The notes beneath the pieces were generated by a model. The model did not search any database and was not told the DNA's origin. It saw only the letters and a program-made list of their open reading frames with translations. The position numbers and the translations under genes were made by a program. From contig JANQKA010000100.1 of the NCBI GenBank assembly GCA_028281405.1, forward strand, positions 1 through 39,358: a stretch of 39,358 nt of DNA. Reading direction: 5' to 3'. The stretch's first letter is position 1, and every line of letters starts with the position of its first letter. This document shows, piece by piece, positions 9,748 through 18,192 of the stretch. The stretch comes from Hasllibacter sp. (GTDB taxonomy: Bacteria; Pseudomonadota; Alphaproteobacteria; Rhodobacterales; Rhodobacteraceae).

Positions 9748-10625
9748 GGCTGTCCACCCCTCAACATGCCGAAGGCGTCCCGGAACGCGTCAATGGCCGC
9801 GGCGGGAACGATGACCATCTGCTTGCCTTCGCCTTGGCCCACGGCCATCAGCGCCTCGACCTGCTTGAGCGCGACTTGGTACCGCGCGGCCTCGATTCCG
9901 TTTTCGGCGATGGCCTTGGCAACGACCCCGGTCGCGTAGGCTTCCGCGTCCGCCTCGATGCGGCGGGCCTTCGCCGTCTGCTCGGCGGCGTAGAGTTCGG
10001 CGTCCGCGGCCAGTTCGACCGCCCTCCGCGCTCCTTCGGCCTTGGTCACCTCGGCGCGGCGCGCCCGCTCGGCGTTCAACTGCTGCAGCATCGCCTCTCG
10101 CGTCGCGTCGTCGAGATTCACGTCGAGGATCTCGGCCCGGGTCACTTCGATTCCCCAATCGTCGACCGCGCTTTCGACCTGATCCTTGATCCGCTCGATC
10201 AGCGACGAACGGTTGGACTGCACCTCGTCGAGTTCCATCCGGCCGATCTCCGAGCGCACGATGCCCGCGACCGTCGTCGCGATGGCGGCGTCCACGTCGC
10301 GTATCCGGTACACGGTCTTTTCCGGCTCGAGGATCCGGTAAAACACGCTCGTCTCGACCTCCACCAGAACATTGTCGGAGGTGATGGCGTCCTGTTGCGC
10401 GTTGGGCAGCTGACGCTCCAAAATCGAAATCCTGTGCGCCAAGCGGTCCAGGAACGGAACCGTGAAATTGATGCCGGGGCCAAGGACGGATCTCAGTCGT
10501 CCGAACCGCTCGATGACGAATTTCTCGGACTGCGGAACGATCCTCACCCCCAGAACGATGCAGATGAGGATGAACGCCGCCGACAGCAGAAACGTCACGT
10601 CCATCCATTGAAGGGTGAAATCCAT
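9744..10625 (-). CDS. SPFH-domain (stomatin/QmcA-like) membrane protein
   Basis: The 293-residue protein has one N-terminal membrane segment (about 9-28), then an SPFH/band-7 domain (VRIVPQSEKFVIERFGRL, GPGINFTVPFLDR, IVRSEIGRMELDEV, DDWGIEVTRAEILDV). An Ala/Glu/Arg-rich coiled coil follows (about 185-250), ending in a short conserved segment GKQMVIVPAAAIDAF. This is the QmcA/stomatin type, which oligomerises into rings on the inner membrane and is linked to FtsH-type proteolysis in known cases. It is co-transcribed with and overlaps the nfeD-like gene. The start is the ATG at 10625; a GC-rich 333-base gap separates it from divergent dinB. Confidence 0.93.
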   Translation of the reverse strand: MDFTLQWMDVTFLLSAAFILICIVLGVRIVPQSEKFVIERFGRLRSVLGPGINFTVPFLDRLAHRISILERQLPNAQQDAITSDNVLVEVETSVFYRILEPEKTVYRIRDVDAAIATTVAGIVRSEIGRMELDEVQSNRSSLIERIKDQVESAVDDWGIEVTRAEILDVNLDDATREAMLQQLNAERARRAEVTKAEGARRAVELAADAELYAAEQTAKARRIEADAEAYATGVVAKAIAENGIEAARYQVALKQVEALMAVGQGEGKQMVIVPAAAIDAFRDAFGMLRGGQP

Positions 10626-10958
10626 GCCCCGACTCCCGGTTTTCCGAATCCGCGATCCGGCGACTCATAACACCCGCCCGCCCGGCCGCAAGGCGCGGCA
10701 CCGGTCCGGTCCGGTGGTCCCGGGTCCGCTCCCGCCACGGGCCGGCCGGCCTGCGCGCGGTGAACGGCCCCACGGGCGGCGCCTCCCGGCGCGCGAATCC
10801 CGTTCGGCCAAAGAAATCCGTCCGAACGCCGCCGCGGCGGCGCCCGGGCGGAATGACCGCCGCCGCGCCGGCGATCCCGGCCGCCGGCGCGGCCGATTGC
10901 CCCGCGTGGAACCCGCGGGAACTTTCCCCGCCGCCCGACCCGCGATTATTCTGACGTC
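10626..10958. other. Divergent intergenic region between the SPFH gene and dinB
   Basis: This is 333 bases of very GC-rich sequence without a supported gene. It must contain promoters for two divergent genes. Close to dinB, two GAAC blocks at 10909-10912 and 10919-10922 resemble the alphaproteobacterial LexA half-sites but have six rather than seven bases between them. A possible extended -10 like gattattct lies at about 10943-10951. Nothing else is recognised. Confidence 0.5.
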
Positions 10959-12212
10959 ATGCCAGCCCTGTGCCGCGACTGCTTCCACACCTTCGGGTCC
11001 GGAACCCGCTGCCCCGCGTGCCGCGGCCCGCGCGTCGTCGCCCATCCCGAACTCTTCGACCTCACGGTCGCGCACATGGACTGCGACGCATTCTACGCCA
11101 GCGTCGAAAAGCGTGACGATCCGTCCCTGCGCGACAAGCCGGTCATCGTCGGCGGCGGACGGCGCGGCGTGGTTTCCACCGCCTGCTACATCGCCCGCGT
11201 CAAGGGCGTGAAATCGGCCATGCCGATGTTCAAGGCGGTGAAGCTCTGCCCCGAGGCCGTCATCGTCAAACCGAGAATGGAAAAATACGTCGAGGTTTCC
11301 AAACAGATCCGCGCCATGATGGACGAACTCACCCCGATCGTCGAACCGCTGTCGCTCGACGAGGCCTTCATGGACCTCGCGGGCACCCGGCGGCTGCACG
11401 GCGCGCCACCCGCCGTCATGGTGGCCCGTTTGACGGAGCGCATGTGGAACGAGTTGGGCATCACCGGCTCGATCGGCCTCTCCCATAACAAATTCCTCGC
11501 GAAGATCGCCTCCGACCTCGAAAAGCCCCGCGGATATTCGGTGATCGGCAAAGCCGAAACGGAGGACTTCCTCCGCGACAAGCCCGTCCGCCTGATATGG
11601 GGCGTGGGAAGGGTCAACGAGGCCGCCTTCGAACGGGCGGGAATCCACACGATGGGCGACATCCTGCGCTGGGATCCCCTCGTCCTGCGGGAGAGGTTCG
11701 GGCATTTCGGAGAACGCCTCTGGCATCTCGCCAAGGGCGACGACGCCCGCCGCGTCACCCCGAACGGTCCGGTCAAGTCTATCTCCAACGAAATCACCTT
11801 CGACTTTGACCTCTCCGATCCGGAGTTGATCGACGGCCACATCTGGCGCCTCAGTGAAAAAGTCGCGGACCGCGCGAAAGCCCAGGAGCGCGCGGGCCGC
11901 GTCGTGACACTCAAGCTCAAGCGGACGGACCACAGCCTGATCAACCGGAGGCGGTCGCTCCGCGATCCGACGCAAATGGCCGACAGCATCTACCGAGCCG
12001 CGCGGGCCCTCTTCGATCAGGCGTCCGACGGAGGATCCTACCGGCTTCTCGGAGTCGGCCTCGGGGACATCGGCCCCGCCGACCGGGCCGACGCGGCGCC
12101 GGACCTGCTCGACCCGGAGGCCGCCGCCCGCGTCGGCGCGGAACGCGCCGCCGACGCGATCCGGGCGCGGTTCGGGCGGAAGGCCATCGTGAAGGGAAGA
12201 TCCCTGAGGTGA
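10959..12212 (+). CDS. dinB: DNA polymerase IV (Y-family, DinB) with N-terminal zinc ribbon
   Basis: The 417-residue protein opens with a Cys4 zinc-ribbon-like segment (CRDCFHTFGSGTRCPACRG, about residues 5-23). The Y-family polymerase follows: the metal-binding motif HMDCDAFYASVEKRDDP at about 39-55, the LSLDEAFMD catalytic motif at about 132-140, the GIGLSHNKFLAKIASDLEKP-type helix, a helix-hairpin-helix (IWGVGRVNEAAFERAGI) and the little-finger domain. It performs error-prone translesion synthesis. The zinc-ribbon extension is absent from E. coli DinB but common in alphaproteobacterial versions. The stop directly abuts that of the convergent N-formylglutamate amidohydrolase gene (no intergenic base). 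Confidence 0.96.
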   Translation: MPALCRDCFHTFGSGTRCPACRGPRVVAHPELFDLTVAHMDCDAFYASVEKRDDPSLRDKPVIVGGGRRGVVSTACYIARVKGVKSAMPMFKAVKLCPEAVIVKPRMEKYVEVSKQIRAMMDELTPIVEPLSLDEAFMDLAGTRRLHGAPPAVMVARLTERMWNELGITGSIGLSHNKFLAKIASDLEKPRGYSVIGKAETEDFLRDKPVRLIWGVGRVNEAAFERAGIHTMGDILRWDPLVLRERFGHFGERLWHLAKGDDARRVTPNGPVKSISNEITFDFDLSDPELIDGHIWRLSEKVADRAKAQERAGRVVTLKLKRTDHSLINRRRSLRDPTQMADSIYRAARALFDQASDGGSYRLLGVGLGDIGPADRADAAPDLLDPEAAARVGAERAADAIRARFGRKAIVKGRSLR

Positions 12213-13073
12213 TCATCCCGGAGCGGACGGCGGAACCGGCCGTCCGATCTCGGCCAGCCGCGCAACGACGCGGGACAACCTCCTCCGCACTCCGTCGAAT
12301 CCGTCATGAGGCCTGATTTCCGCCTCGTCCATGTAGATCGCGCGCGCGATTTCCACCTGGACCGCGTGAACCCCGCGCGCCGGGCACCCATAGCGCCCGG
12401 TCGTGTAGCCGCCCGCGAACGGCCTGTTGCGCGCCACGCGGAATCCGGCCTCGGAGAAGGCGGCCTCCATCCGGTCGACGATATCCGCGGCCGCCGCCGC
12501 GCCGAATCGGTCGCCGAGAACGACGTCGGGTCGCGGGTCGCCGGCGCGGACGGATATGTCCAAGGCTTCGAGCGGCATCGAATGCAGATCGACCAGGATG
12601 GCGCGGCCGAACATCCGCTCGCTCTCCCCGACCAGGCGCGCCAGCGCGTCGTGATAGGGACGCCAGTGATCGCGCAGGCGCCGATTCGCCTCGTCCATGG
12701 AAATCTTGCCGCGCTGGATCGCGCGCCCCCCGGCCACCACGCGCGGCACCACTCCGAGCCCGGCGTCGACCCGCGGCGTCGTCCTTCCACCCCGGACGCC
12801 CGCCACCACCGCCGGGTCGAGTTCGTCGGCGGCCCGGTTCAGATCGATGTACGCCCTCGGCGTTTCCGCCGCCAGCAGCGGTATGCCGTGCCCGGGAGCG
12901 CCGGCGAACAGCCTGTCCACGAAGGCGTCCTCGGACGAACGCAGCGCGCGCGCGTCGAGCGCCGACCCGCGCGCGAACGCCTCGGGATAGGCGCGTCCGG
13001 AATGGGGCGCCGCGAATATCACGCAGGTGTCGCGCGCCGCCGGAGGCGTCAACCGGTAGGGATTCGCCGTCAT
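12213..13073 (-). CDS. N-formylglutamate amidohydrolase family protein
   Basis: The 286-residue protein matches the N-formylglutamate amidohydrolase family (HutG-type in histidine degradation). It carries the N-terminal AAPHSGRAYP motif with a metal-ligand-like His, EDAFVDRLF, the segment AETPRAYIDLNRAADELDP and ILVDLHSMP. Family members hydrolyse N-formyl-L-glutamate to formate and glutamate using a divalent metal; several family branches act on other N-acyl amino acids. No other hut genes are nearby, so histidine catabolism is not established by context. The start ATG follows a GGAGAG site. Confidence 0.9.
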   Translation of the reverse strand: MTANPYRLTPPAARDTCVIFAAPHSGRAYPEAFARGSALDARALRSSEDAFVDRLFAGAPGHGIPLLAAETPRAYIDLNRAADELDPAVVAGVRGGRTTPRVDAGLGVVPRVVAGGRAIQRGKISMDEANRRLRDHWRPYHDALARLVGESERMFGRAILVDLHSMPLEALDISVRAGDPRPDVVLGDRFGAAAAADIVDRMEAAFSEAGFRVARNRPFAGGYTTGRYGCPARGVHAVQVEIARAIYMDEAEIRPHDGFDGVRRRLSRVVARLAEIGRPVPPSAPG

Positions 13074-13120
13074 CTCTCCTCCGATGCCGCGCGCCGCCCC
13101 GGAATGGCGGCGAATTTTGT

Positions 13121-13148
13121 TTGCGCCCGCCTTCCGGGCGGATTATAC
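13121..13148 (+). promoter_or_regulatory. Possible promoter of tRNA-Val
   Basis: TTGCGC (13121-13126) and TTATAC (13143-13148) are separated by 16 bases, with the tRNA starting about 57 bases downstream. The same TTGCGC -35-like hexamer is seen ahead of the hydroxy-acid dehydrogenase gene. The element also contains a GC inverted repeat. Confidence 0.4.
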
Positions 13149-13204
13149 GGCCCGCGCCGGGGCGGCTTCGGGCCGCTCCCCGCCACGCGGGGAAAGTTCG
13201 GCGA

Positions 13205-13279
<75 letters not shown>

Positions 13280-13333
13280 TTGGATTTGACGGGGCGCGCG
13301 GATCGGCGCGTCCCGCGACGAAGGAGACGGGCC

Positions 13334-13459
13334 ATGAAGGTCAGGAATTCGCTGCGGTCGCTGAAGGCCCGCCACCGGGACTGCCGAGTCGTGCGGCGCA
13401 AGGGGCGCGTCTACGTCATCAACAAGACCCAGCGCAGGTTCAAAGCCCGCCAAGGGTGA
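13334..13459 (+). CDS. rpmJ: 50S ribosomal protein L36 (zinc-free type)
   Basis: The 41-residue product begins [16 protein letters not shown] and ends in QRRFKARQG, the L36 signature. Only one Cys is present, so it lacks the Cys-Cys-Cys-His zinc knuckle of the classical form. It belongs to the C-minus, YkgO-like type that is the usual L36 in Alphaproteobacteria. The start ATG follows GAAGGAGA with good spacing. It sits 54 bases after tRNA-Val and converges on the PaaK-like gene. Confidence 0.95.
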   Translation: MKVRNSLRSLKARHRDCRVVRRKGRVYVINKTQRRFKARQG

Positions 13460-13487
13460 TTTGGAGCCGCCAAGGCCCCGGGCGCGA

Positions 13488-14684
13488 TCAGGATCCGTAG
13501 TCCCGGAGATCATCGATGACCTTGCCGTCGTTGGGCAGGCCGCCGGGAGCGACCACTTCGACGCGGCCCTTCAGTTTCAGGACATCGCCGACGCGTTTGC
13601 CGAAAGCCGCGGTGTCGACCCCTTCGCCCTCGACCATCACGGTCATCGCGTCGGCCTCGCCGTCCCGCGTGACGACGACGCGCGCCTTGGCCACGCCGGG
13701 TTGCCCCGCCACGAGATCCGCGACCTGTTCGGGGCGCACGAACATGCCCTTGATCTTGGTGGTCTGGTCGGCGCGTCCCATCCATCCCCCGATCCGCATG
13801 TTGGTTCGTCCGCAGGGCGAGGCGCCCGGCAGCACCGTGGAGAGATCGCCGGTGGCGAAACGAATCAGCGGGTAGTCCGGATTCAGCGTGGTCACCACCA
13901 CCTCGCCGACCTCGCCATCGGGAACCGGGACGCCCGTGCCGGGACGCACGATCTCCACCAGCACGCCGTCGTCGACGATCATGCCCTCCCGCGCGTCGCT
14001 CTCGTAGGCGACGACACCCAGATCCGCGGTGGCGTAGCACTGAAGGCATTCGATGCCGCGGTCGTCGTACCACTGCCGAAGCGACGGAAACAACGCCCCG
14101 CCGCTCACGGCGGCCTTCCTGAACCCCAGTTCGACCCCCATCTCGTCGGCCTTCTCGATGATCACCTTCAGGTAGTCGGGCGTTCCCCCGTAGGCCGTGC
14201 ATCCGATGTCGTGGGCGGCGCGGACCTGCAATTCGGTTTGGCCCGTGCCCGCGGGCACCACCGCCGCGCCCACGGCCCGCGCCCCGGATTCGAGGATCAT
14301 GCCGGCCGGCGTGAGATGGTAGCTGAAGCAATTCTGCACGATATCGCCCGGCCCGACGCCCAGCGCCGTCAGGAAACGCCCCGCGCGCCACCAATCCACG
14401 GAGGCGAGTCCCGGCTCGTAAATCGGTCCGGGCGATTGGAACACGTGATCGAAGGTCGACGCCGGGGAGGCCAAGCCGCCGAAGGGCGGAGCCTTCCGCT
14501 GCGCCTCGACCAGATCGGCCTTCCTCAGAACCGGCAATTCGGCGAGCGCGCCGATGGAGGTGACGGCGTCGGAGTCCACCCCCGCCAGTCCACCAAGCAC
14601 CTGAGCCCTGCGGACCTGCGCGGGCAAATCCCGGGCGACCGCGCGCCTCCGCTCCTCGTCCGGCTGAAATTCCACGGCGTCCAT
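13488..14684 (-). CDS. Phenylacetate-CoA ligase-like adenylate-forming enzyme
   Basis: The 398-residue protein belongs to the PaaK branch of adenylate-forming enzymes, which activate aryl or other carboxylic acids to CoA thioesters with ATP. Visible features are FQSPGPIYEPG in place of the usual SSGTTG-type P-loop, YHLTPAGMILESGARAVGA, a CYATADLGVVAYES block, the Asp of RFATGDLS and the C-terminal hinge GRADQTTKIKGMFVRPEQV. The unusual P-loop may mean altered catalysis or a different acid. It is the last gene of the operon starting at 22079, after a branched-chain-type ABC transporter. Context suggests it activates the acid imported by that transporter. The start follows GGAGGA. Confidence 0.88.
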   Translation of the reverse strand: MDAVEFQPDEERRRAVARDLPAQVRRAQVLGGLAGVDSDAVTSIGALAELPVLRKADLVEAQRKAPPFGGLASPASTFDHVFQSPGPIYEPGLASVDWWRAGRFLTALGVGPGDIVQNCFSYHLTPAGMILESGARAVGAAVVPAGTGQTELQVRAAHDIGCTAYGGTPDYLKVIIEKADEMGVELGFRKAAVSGGALFPSLRQWYDDRGIECLQCYATADLGVVAYESDAREGMIVDDGVLVEIVRPGTGVPVPDGEVGEVVVTTLNPDYPLIRFATGDLSTVLPGASPCGRTNMRIGGWMGRADQTTKIKGMFVRPEQVADLVAGQPGVAKARVVVTRDGEADAMTVMVEGEGVDTAAFGKRVGDVLKLKGRVEVVAPGGLPNDGKVIDDLRDYGS

Positions 14685-14827
14685 GTCGTTCCTCCGTTGT
14701 CACGAACCGTTCGCTCCGCCCGCGGGCGACCTCCCCCCATTACGGGAACAGGCTCCGCCGCGCAATCGCCCCGGATTTCCCGCGGTTCCGGACCCGCCCC
14801 GCGCCGGCCCGCCGGCGGAACACGGGG

Positions 14828-15670
14828 TCAGCTAAGCCAACGCTTTCGGCGGCGGTAGGACCGGACGTCACGGTAGGACTTCCTGCCCTCCTCGGACATG
14901 CCGAGATAGAATTCCTTCACGTCGGGATTCTCGCGCAATCCCTCCGCGGGGCCGTCCATCACCACGCGCCCCGATTCCAGGATGTATCCATGGTGCGCGT
15001 ATTTCAGGGCCACGTTGGTGTTCTGCTCGGCGAGGAGGAAACTGACGCCCTCCTGCTCGTTCAGATCCTTCACGATGTCGAAAATCTCCTCCACCAATTG
15101 CGGGGCGAGGCCCATCGACGGCTCGTCGAGCAGCACGGTCTCCGGCCTGCTCATCAGCGCCCGGCCGATGGCGCACATCTGCTGCTCTCCGCCCGATGTG
15201 TAGCCCGCCTGGCTTCTCCGCCGATCCTTGAGGCGCGGAAAATAGGCGTAGACCATTTCAAGATCGTCGTGGACGGCCTTCGATCCGGAACGAGTGTAGG
15301 CTCCGGTCAACAGGTTCTCCTCCACGGTCAGGTGCTCGAAGCAATGGCGGCCCTCCATCACCTGGATCACGCCCTTCCTGACCAGCGCCGCCGGATTCAG
15401 GTCGGCGACCCTCTCCCCGCGGTACAGGATGGATCCCTTCGTCACCTCCCCGCGTTCCGAATGCAGCAGGTTCGAGACCGCCTTCAGCGTCGTGGTCTTG
15501 CCGGCGCCGTTGCCGCCCAGCAGGGCGGTGATCCCGCCCTCCCTCACGGAAAGCGACACGCCCTTCAGCACGAGAATCACGTGATTGTAGATCACCTCGA
15601 TGTTGTTGACCTCCAGAAGGAGGCCGTCCGCGCCCGCCCGTTCCCCGGCGCTTCCGTCGCTTTGAGCCAT
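14828..15670 (-). CDS. livF: Branched-chain amino acid-type ABC transporter, ATP-binding protein (LivF-like)
   Basis: The 280-residue ATPase has Walker A GGNGAGKTT at about residues 52-60, the ABC signature TSGGEQQMCAIGRAL, Walker B TVLLDEPSMGLAP and a switch His-like segment ending in AEQNTNVAL. It is of the LivF type: short, without the LivG insertion, with VIQVMEGRHCFEHLTVEENL. It powers uptake through the LivH/LivM channel. The start at 15670 (MAQSDGS) follows GGGAGAG; a frame beginning 24 codons earlier has no such site and runs into the upstream hairpin. It follows the substrate-binding gene. Confidence 0.93.
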   Translation of the reverse strand: MAQSDGSAGERAGADGLLLEVNNIEVIYNHVILVLKGVSLSVREGGITALLGGNGAGKTTTLKAVSNLLHSERGEVTKGSILYRGERVADLNPAALVRKGVIQVMEGRHCFEHLTVEENLLTGAYTRSGSKAVHDDLEMVYAYFPRLKDRRRSQAGYTSGGEQQMCAIGRALMSRPETVLLDEPSMGLAPQLVEEIFDIVKDLNEQEGVSFLLAEQNTNVALKYAHHGYILESGRVVMDGPAEGLRENPDVKEFYLGMSEEGRKSYRDVRSYRRRKRWLS

Positions 15671-15716
15671 GTCTCTCCCTTTCGGCGCGGGTCCGCGGCG
15701 GATCCCGTTCGGAGAG

Positions 15717-15742
15717 GTGGCCCGGCCCGGGGGCCGGGCCAC
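15717..15742 (-). promoter_or_regulatory. GC hairpin just 3' of the binding-protein gene
   Basis: The arms 15717-15728 and 15731-15742 (gtggcccggccc / gggccgggccac) form a perfect 12-bp stem with a GG centre. The stem lies four bases past the stop of the substrate-binding gene and before livF. By analogy with intercistronic hairpins after abundant binding proteins, it may protect the upstream message or reduce readthrough. The role is inferred. Confidence 0.55.
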
Positions 15743-15746
15743 TCCC

Positions 15747-17030
15747 TCAGTTGCAGCGCTTCGAGATGTTGTTTTCCCGCGCGAACGCCGAGGCGTCGGC
15801 CTCGATCAGCGGCTGGATCACCCCGCTCTCGGACTTGATGTAGTCGGTCACGAGGGACCAGCTGCCCGAGGACGCGTTCCACTGCTGAACCGCGGCCCTT
15901 CCGGATCCGCCGTGATTTTCACAGGAAACCGAAAAGGGAGGCGCGAAGCCGGGCAGCCCCAGGGACGCCATGAGCCTGTCGGTGATCTCCAGCGCCTCCA
16001 TCCCGTCGCGCATCTGCGCCGCGGTGATGTCAGACACGCCGTGGATTTCCTGGGCTTTTTTCGCGGCCTCGGCCGCGAGCATCGCGGCGTAGAGGCCGCG
16101 GTTGTAGAGAACCTTGCCGTGCTGGTCGCCCGCTCCGGCCGAAAGTCCCTTCGAATAGACGTATCTCTCCAGATCCTCGTAGATCGGAAAGTCGCGTCCC
16201 GGGGCGGTCAGGGCGAGCGCCTTGTAGCCGGTCGCCTTGCCGCCCACCGGTTCCACGTCGTTCTCGGAACCCGACCACCAGATGCCGATGAAATTCTCCA
16301 TCGGATACCGGATGTTGGCGGCTTCCTGAATGGCGACCTGATTCATCACTCCCCAGCCCCACATCAGCACGTAGTCGGGGCGCTCGCGGCGGATCTGCAG
16401 CCACTGGGACTTCTGCTCCTGCCCCGGATGATCGACCGGCAGCAGGGTCAATTCGAACCCGTATTTGCCGGACAGCTCCTCCAGGGTCCGGATCGGCTCC
16501 TTTCCGTACGCGGAGTTGTGGTACACCAACGCGATCTTCTTGCCGCCGATGTTTCCCCCGTTCAGGTCGAGGATGTGCTTCACCGCGATCGAGGCGCCGT
16601 CCCAATAGTTGGCCGGATAGTTGAACACCCACTCGAAGGTGGTGCCGTCGGCGGCCGAGGTCCGTCCGTAGCCCATGGAGTGGATCGGGATGCCGTCGGC
16701 CGAGGCCTTGGGAATCAATTGGTAGGTGATCCCCGTGGAGAGCGGCTGGTAGACCAGGGCGTTCTGGCCCTTGGTGGCTTCGTAGCACTCCACGCCCTTC
16801 TCGGTGTTGTAGCCCGTCTCGCAGGGCAGGACGCGGGCGCGGATCCCGCCGATGCCGCCGTCGCGCTCGTTCAGCAGCGTGAAGTAGTCCGCGTACCCGT
16901 CGGCCACGGGAATGCCGTTCGGCGCGTAGGGGCCGGTGCGGTAATCGAGCGACGGAAACACGAGGTCCGCCGCCGCGGGTCCGGCCGCGAACGCCGCGGC
17001 CACCGCCAGAGCGGTCAGTTGGGTCTTCAT
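15747..17030 (-). CDS. Branched-chain amino acid-type ABC transporter, substrate-binding protein
   Basis: The 427-residue protein has a Sec signal peptide (KTQLTALAVAAAFAAGPAAA, cleavage probably near residue 21) and a type-1 periplasmic-binding fold of the Leu/Ile/Val-binding class. A Tyr-rich N-terminal strand, NERDGGIGG, KKIALVYHNSAYGKEP and MENFIGIWWSG are visible. Three or more Cys are present (PCETGYNTEKGVECYE and SVSCENHGG...RCN), so disulfides are likely. Proteins of this size and pattern often bind aromatic or fatty carboxylates rather than branched amino acids when encoded beside acyl-CoA ligases. The ligand is not readable here. The gene lies between livM and livF. Confidence 0.9.
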   Translation of the reverse strand: MKTQLTALAVAAAFAAGPAAADLVFPSLDYRTGPYAPNGIPVADGYADYFTLLNERDGGIGGIRARVLPCETGYNTEKGVECYEATKGQNALVYQPLSTGITYQLIPKASADGIPIHSMGYGRTSAADGTTFEWVFNYPANYWDGASIAVKHILDLNGGNIGGKKIALVYHNSAYGKEPIRTLEELSGKYGFELTLLPVDHPGQEQKSQWLQIRRERPDYVLMWGWGVMNQVAIQEAANIRYPMENFIGIWWSGSENDVEPVGGKATGYKALALTAPGRDFPIYEDLERYVYSKGLSAGAGDQHGKVLYNRGLYAAMLAAEAAKKAQEIHGVSDITAAQMRDGMEALEITDRLMASLGLPGFAPPFSVSCENHGGSGRAAVQQWNASSGSWSLVTDYIKSESGVIQPLIEADASAFARENNISKRCN

Positions 17031-17076
17031 CGGTAATTCCTCCTTCGATTTGTCCGATGATGGTGCGGCCCGTCCC

Positions 17077-18153
17077 TCAGTAGGGGAAGGGCCATGTTCT
17101 GAGCTTCTCCTTGGTCAGGCGCCAAAGCTGGGCCAGACCGTGCGGCTCGAAAATCAGGAAGGCGCAGATCAAGGCGCCGACGATCATGAATTCGATGTGC
17201 GCCGCGAGATCGGTGGGCCATCCCAGCGTCCCGGTCAGCACGTTCTTGAGAAAAACCGGCAGCAACACGAGGAACGCCGCCCCGGCGAAACTGCCGAGGA
17301 TCGATCCGAGGCCGCCGATTATGATCATGAACAGCACGAGGAACGACTTCTGGATGCCGAACACCTCGCCCACCTCGACTGCGCCGAGGTAGACCGCGAA
17401 GAACAGCGCCCCGGAGATGCCGACGAAGAAGGACGAGACCGCGAAGGCCGTCAATTTCGCGCCCAGCGGATTCACCCCGATGATCTCGGCCGCGATGTCC
17501 ATGTCACGGATCGCCATCCACTTCCGGCCAAGCGAGCCCCGGGTCATGTTCCGGGCAAGCCACGCGCAGATCACCACGAAGACGAGGCAGAACAGGTAGG
17601 TGGCCCAGGCCGAGGTCGTCGGCCCCGTCACCTCCACTCCGAACACCGTCCTTGTCGGCGCGTTTATCTGGCCCGACGCGGAGTAATTGTAGAACCATCC
17701 GACCCGGTTGAAGAGCCACACGAGGAAGAACTGCGCCGCCAAGGTCGCCACGGCGAGATAGAATCCCTTGATGCGCAGGGACGGCAGGCCGAACAGCACC
17801 CCGACGGCGGCGGTGATCCCGCCCGCCAGAATGACGTGGAAGACGATGTTGACGTCCGGAAAGCCCGTCATCAGCTTGTAGCAGGCGTAAGCCCCGACCG
17901 CCATGAATCCGCCCGTGCCGAGCGACACCTGCCCGCAGTATCCGGTCAGGATGTTGAGGCCCAGGGTCGCGATGGCGTAGATCAGGAACGGCAGCAGGAC
18001 GGCGTTGGCCCAGTAATCGTTGATGACGAACGGCACGACGAGGAACGCGACCGCGAGCGTCGCGAAATACGCCCAACGGTCGAACCTGATCGGGAAGGTC
18101 CGGCCGTCCTCCCGGTAGTTCGTCTTGAAGTCGCCGGCCTCGCGGTAGATCAT
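17077..18153 (-). CDS. livM: Branched-chain amino acid-type ABC transporter, permease (LivM-like)
   Basis: The 358-residue membrane protein has about eight to nine hydrophobic helices and the LivM family block GYCGQVSLGTGGFMAVGAYA. The cytoplasmic coupling segment GRKWMAIRDMDIAAEIIGVNPLGAKLTAF is also present, and it ends near IFEPHGLAQLW. With LivH it forms the transmembrane path for the imported substrate. It lies between livH and the binding-protein gene on the same strand with short gaps, so it is one operon. Confidence 0.93.
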   Translation of the reverse strand: MIYREAGDFKTNYREDGRTFPIRFDRWAYFATLAVAFLVVPFVINDYWANAVLLPFLIYAIATLGLNILTGYCGQVSLGTGGFMAVGAYACYKLMTGFPDVNIVFHVILAGGITAAVGVLFGLPSLRIKGFYLAVATLAAQFFLVWLFNRVGWFYNYSASGQINAPTRTVFGVEVTGPTTSAWATYLFCLVFVVICAWLARNMTRGSLGRKWMAIRDMDIAAEIIGVNPLGAKLTAFAVSSFFVGISGALFFAVYLGAVEVGEVFGIQKSFLVLFMIIIGGLGSILGSFAGAAFLVLLPVFLKNVLTGTLGWPTDLAAHIEFMIVGALICAFLIFEPHGLAQLWRLTKEKLRTWPFPY

Positions 18154-18192
18154 GGCAGCTTCTCCTGGTTGTTCGCCGCGGCTCGCGTCATG

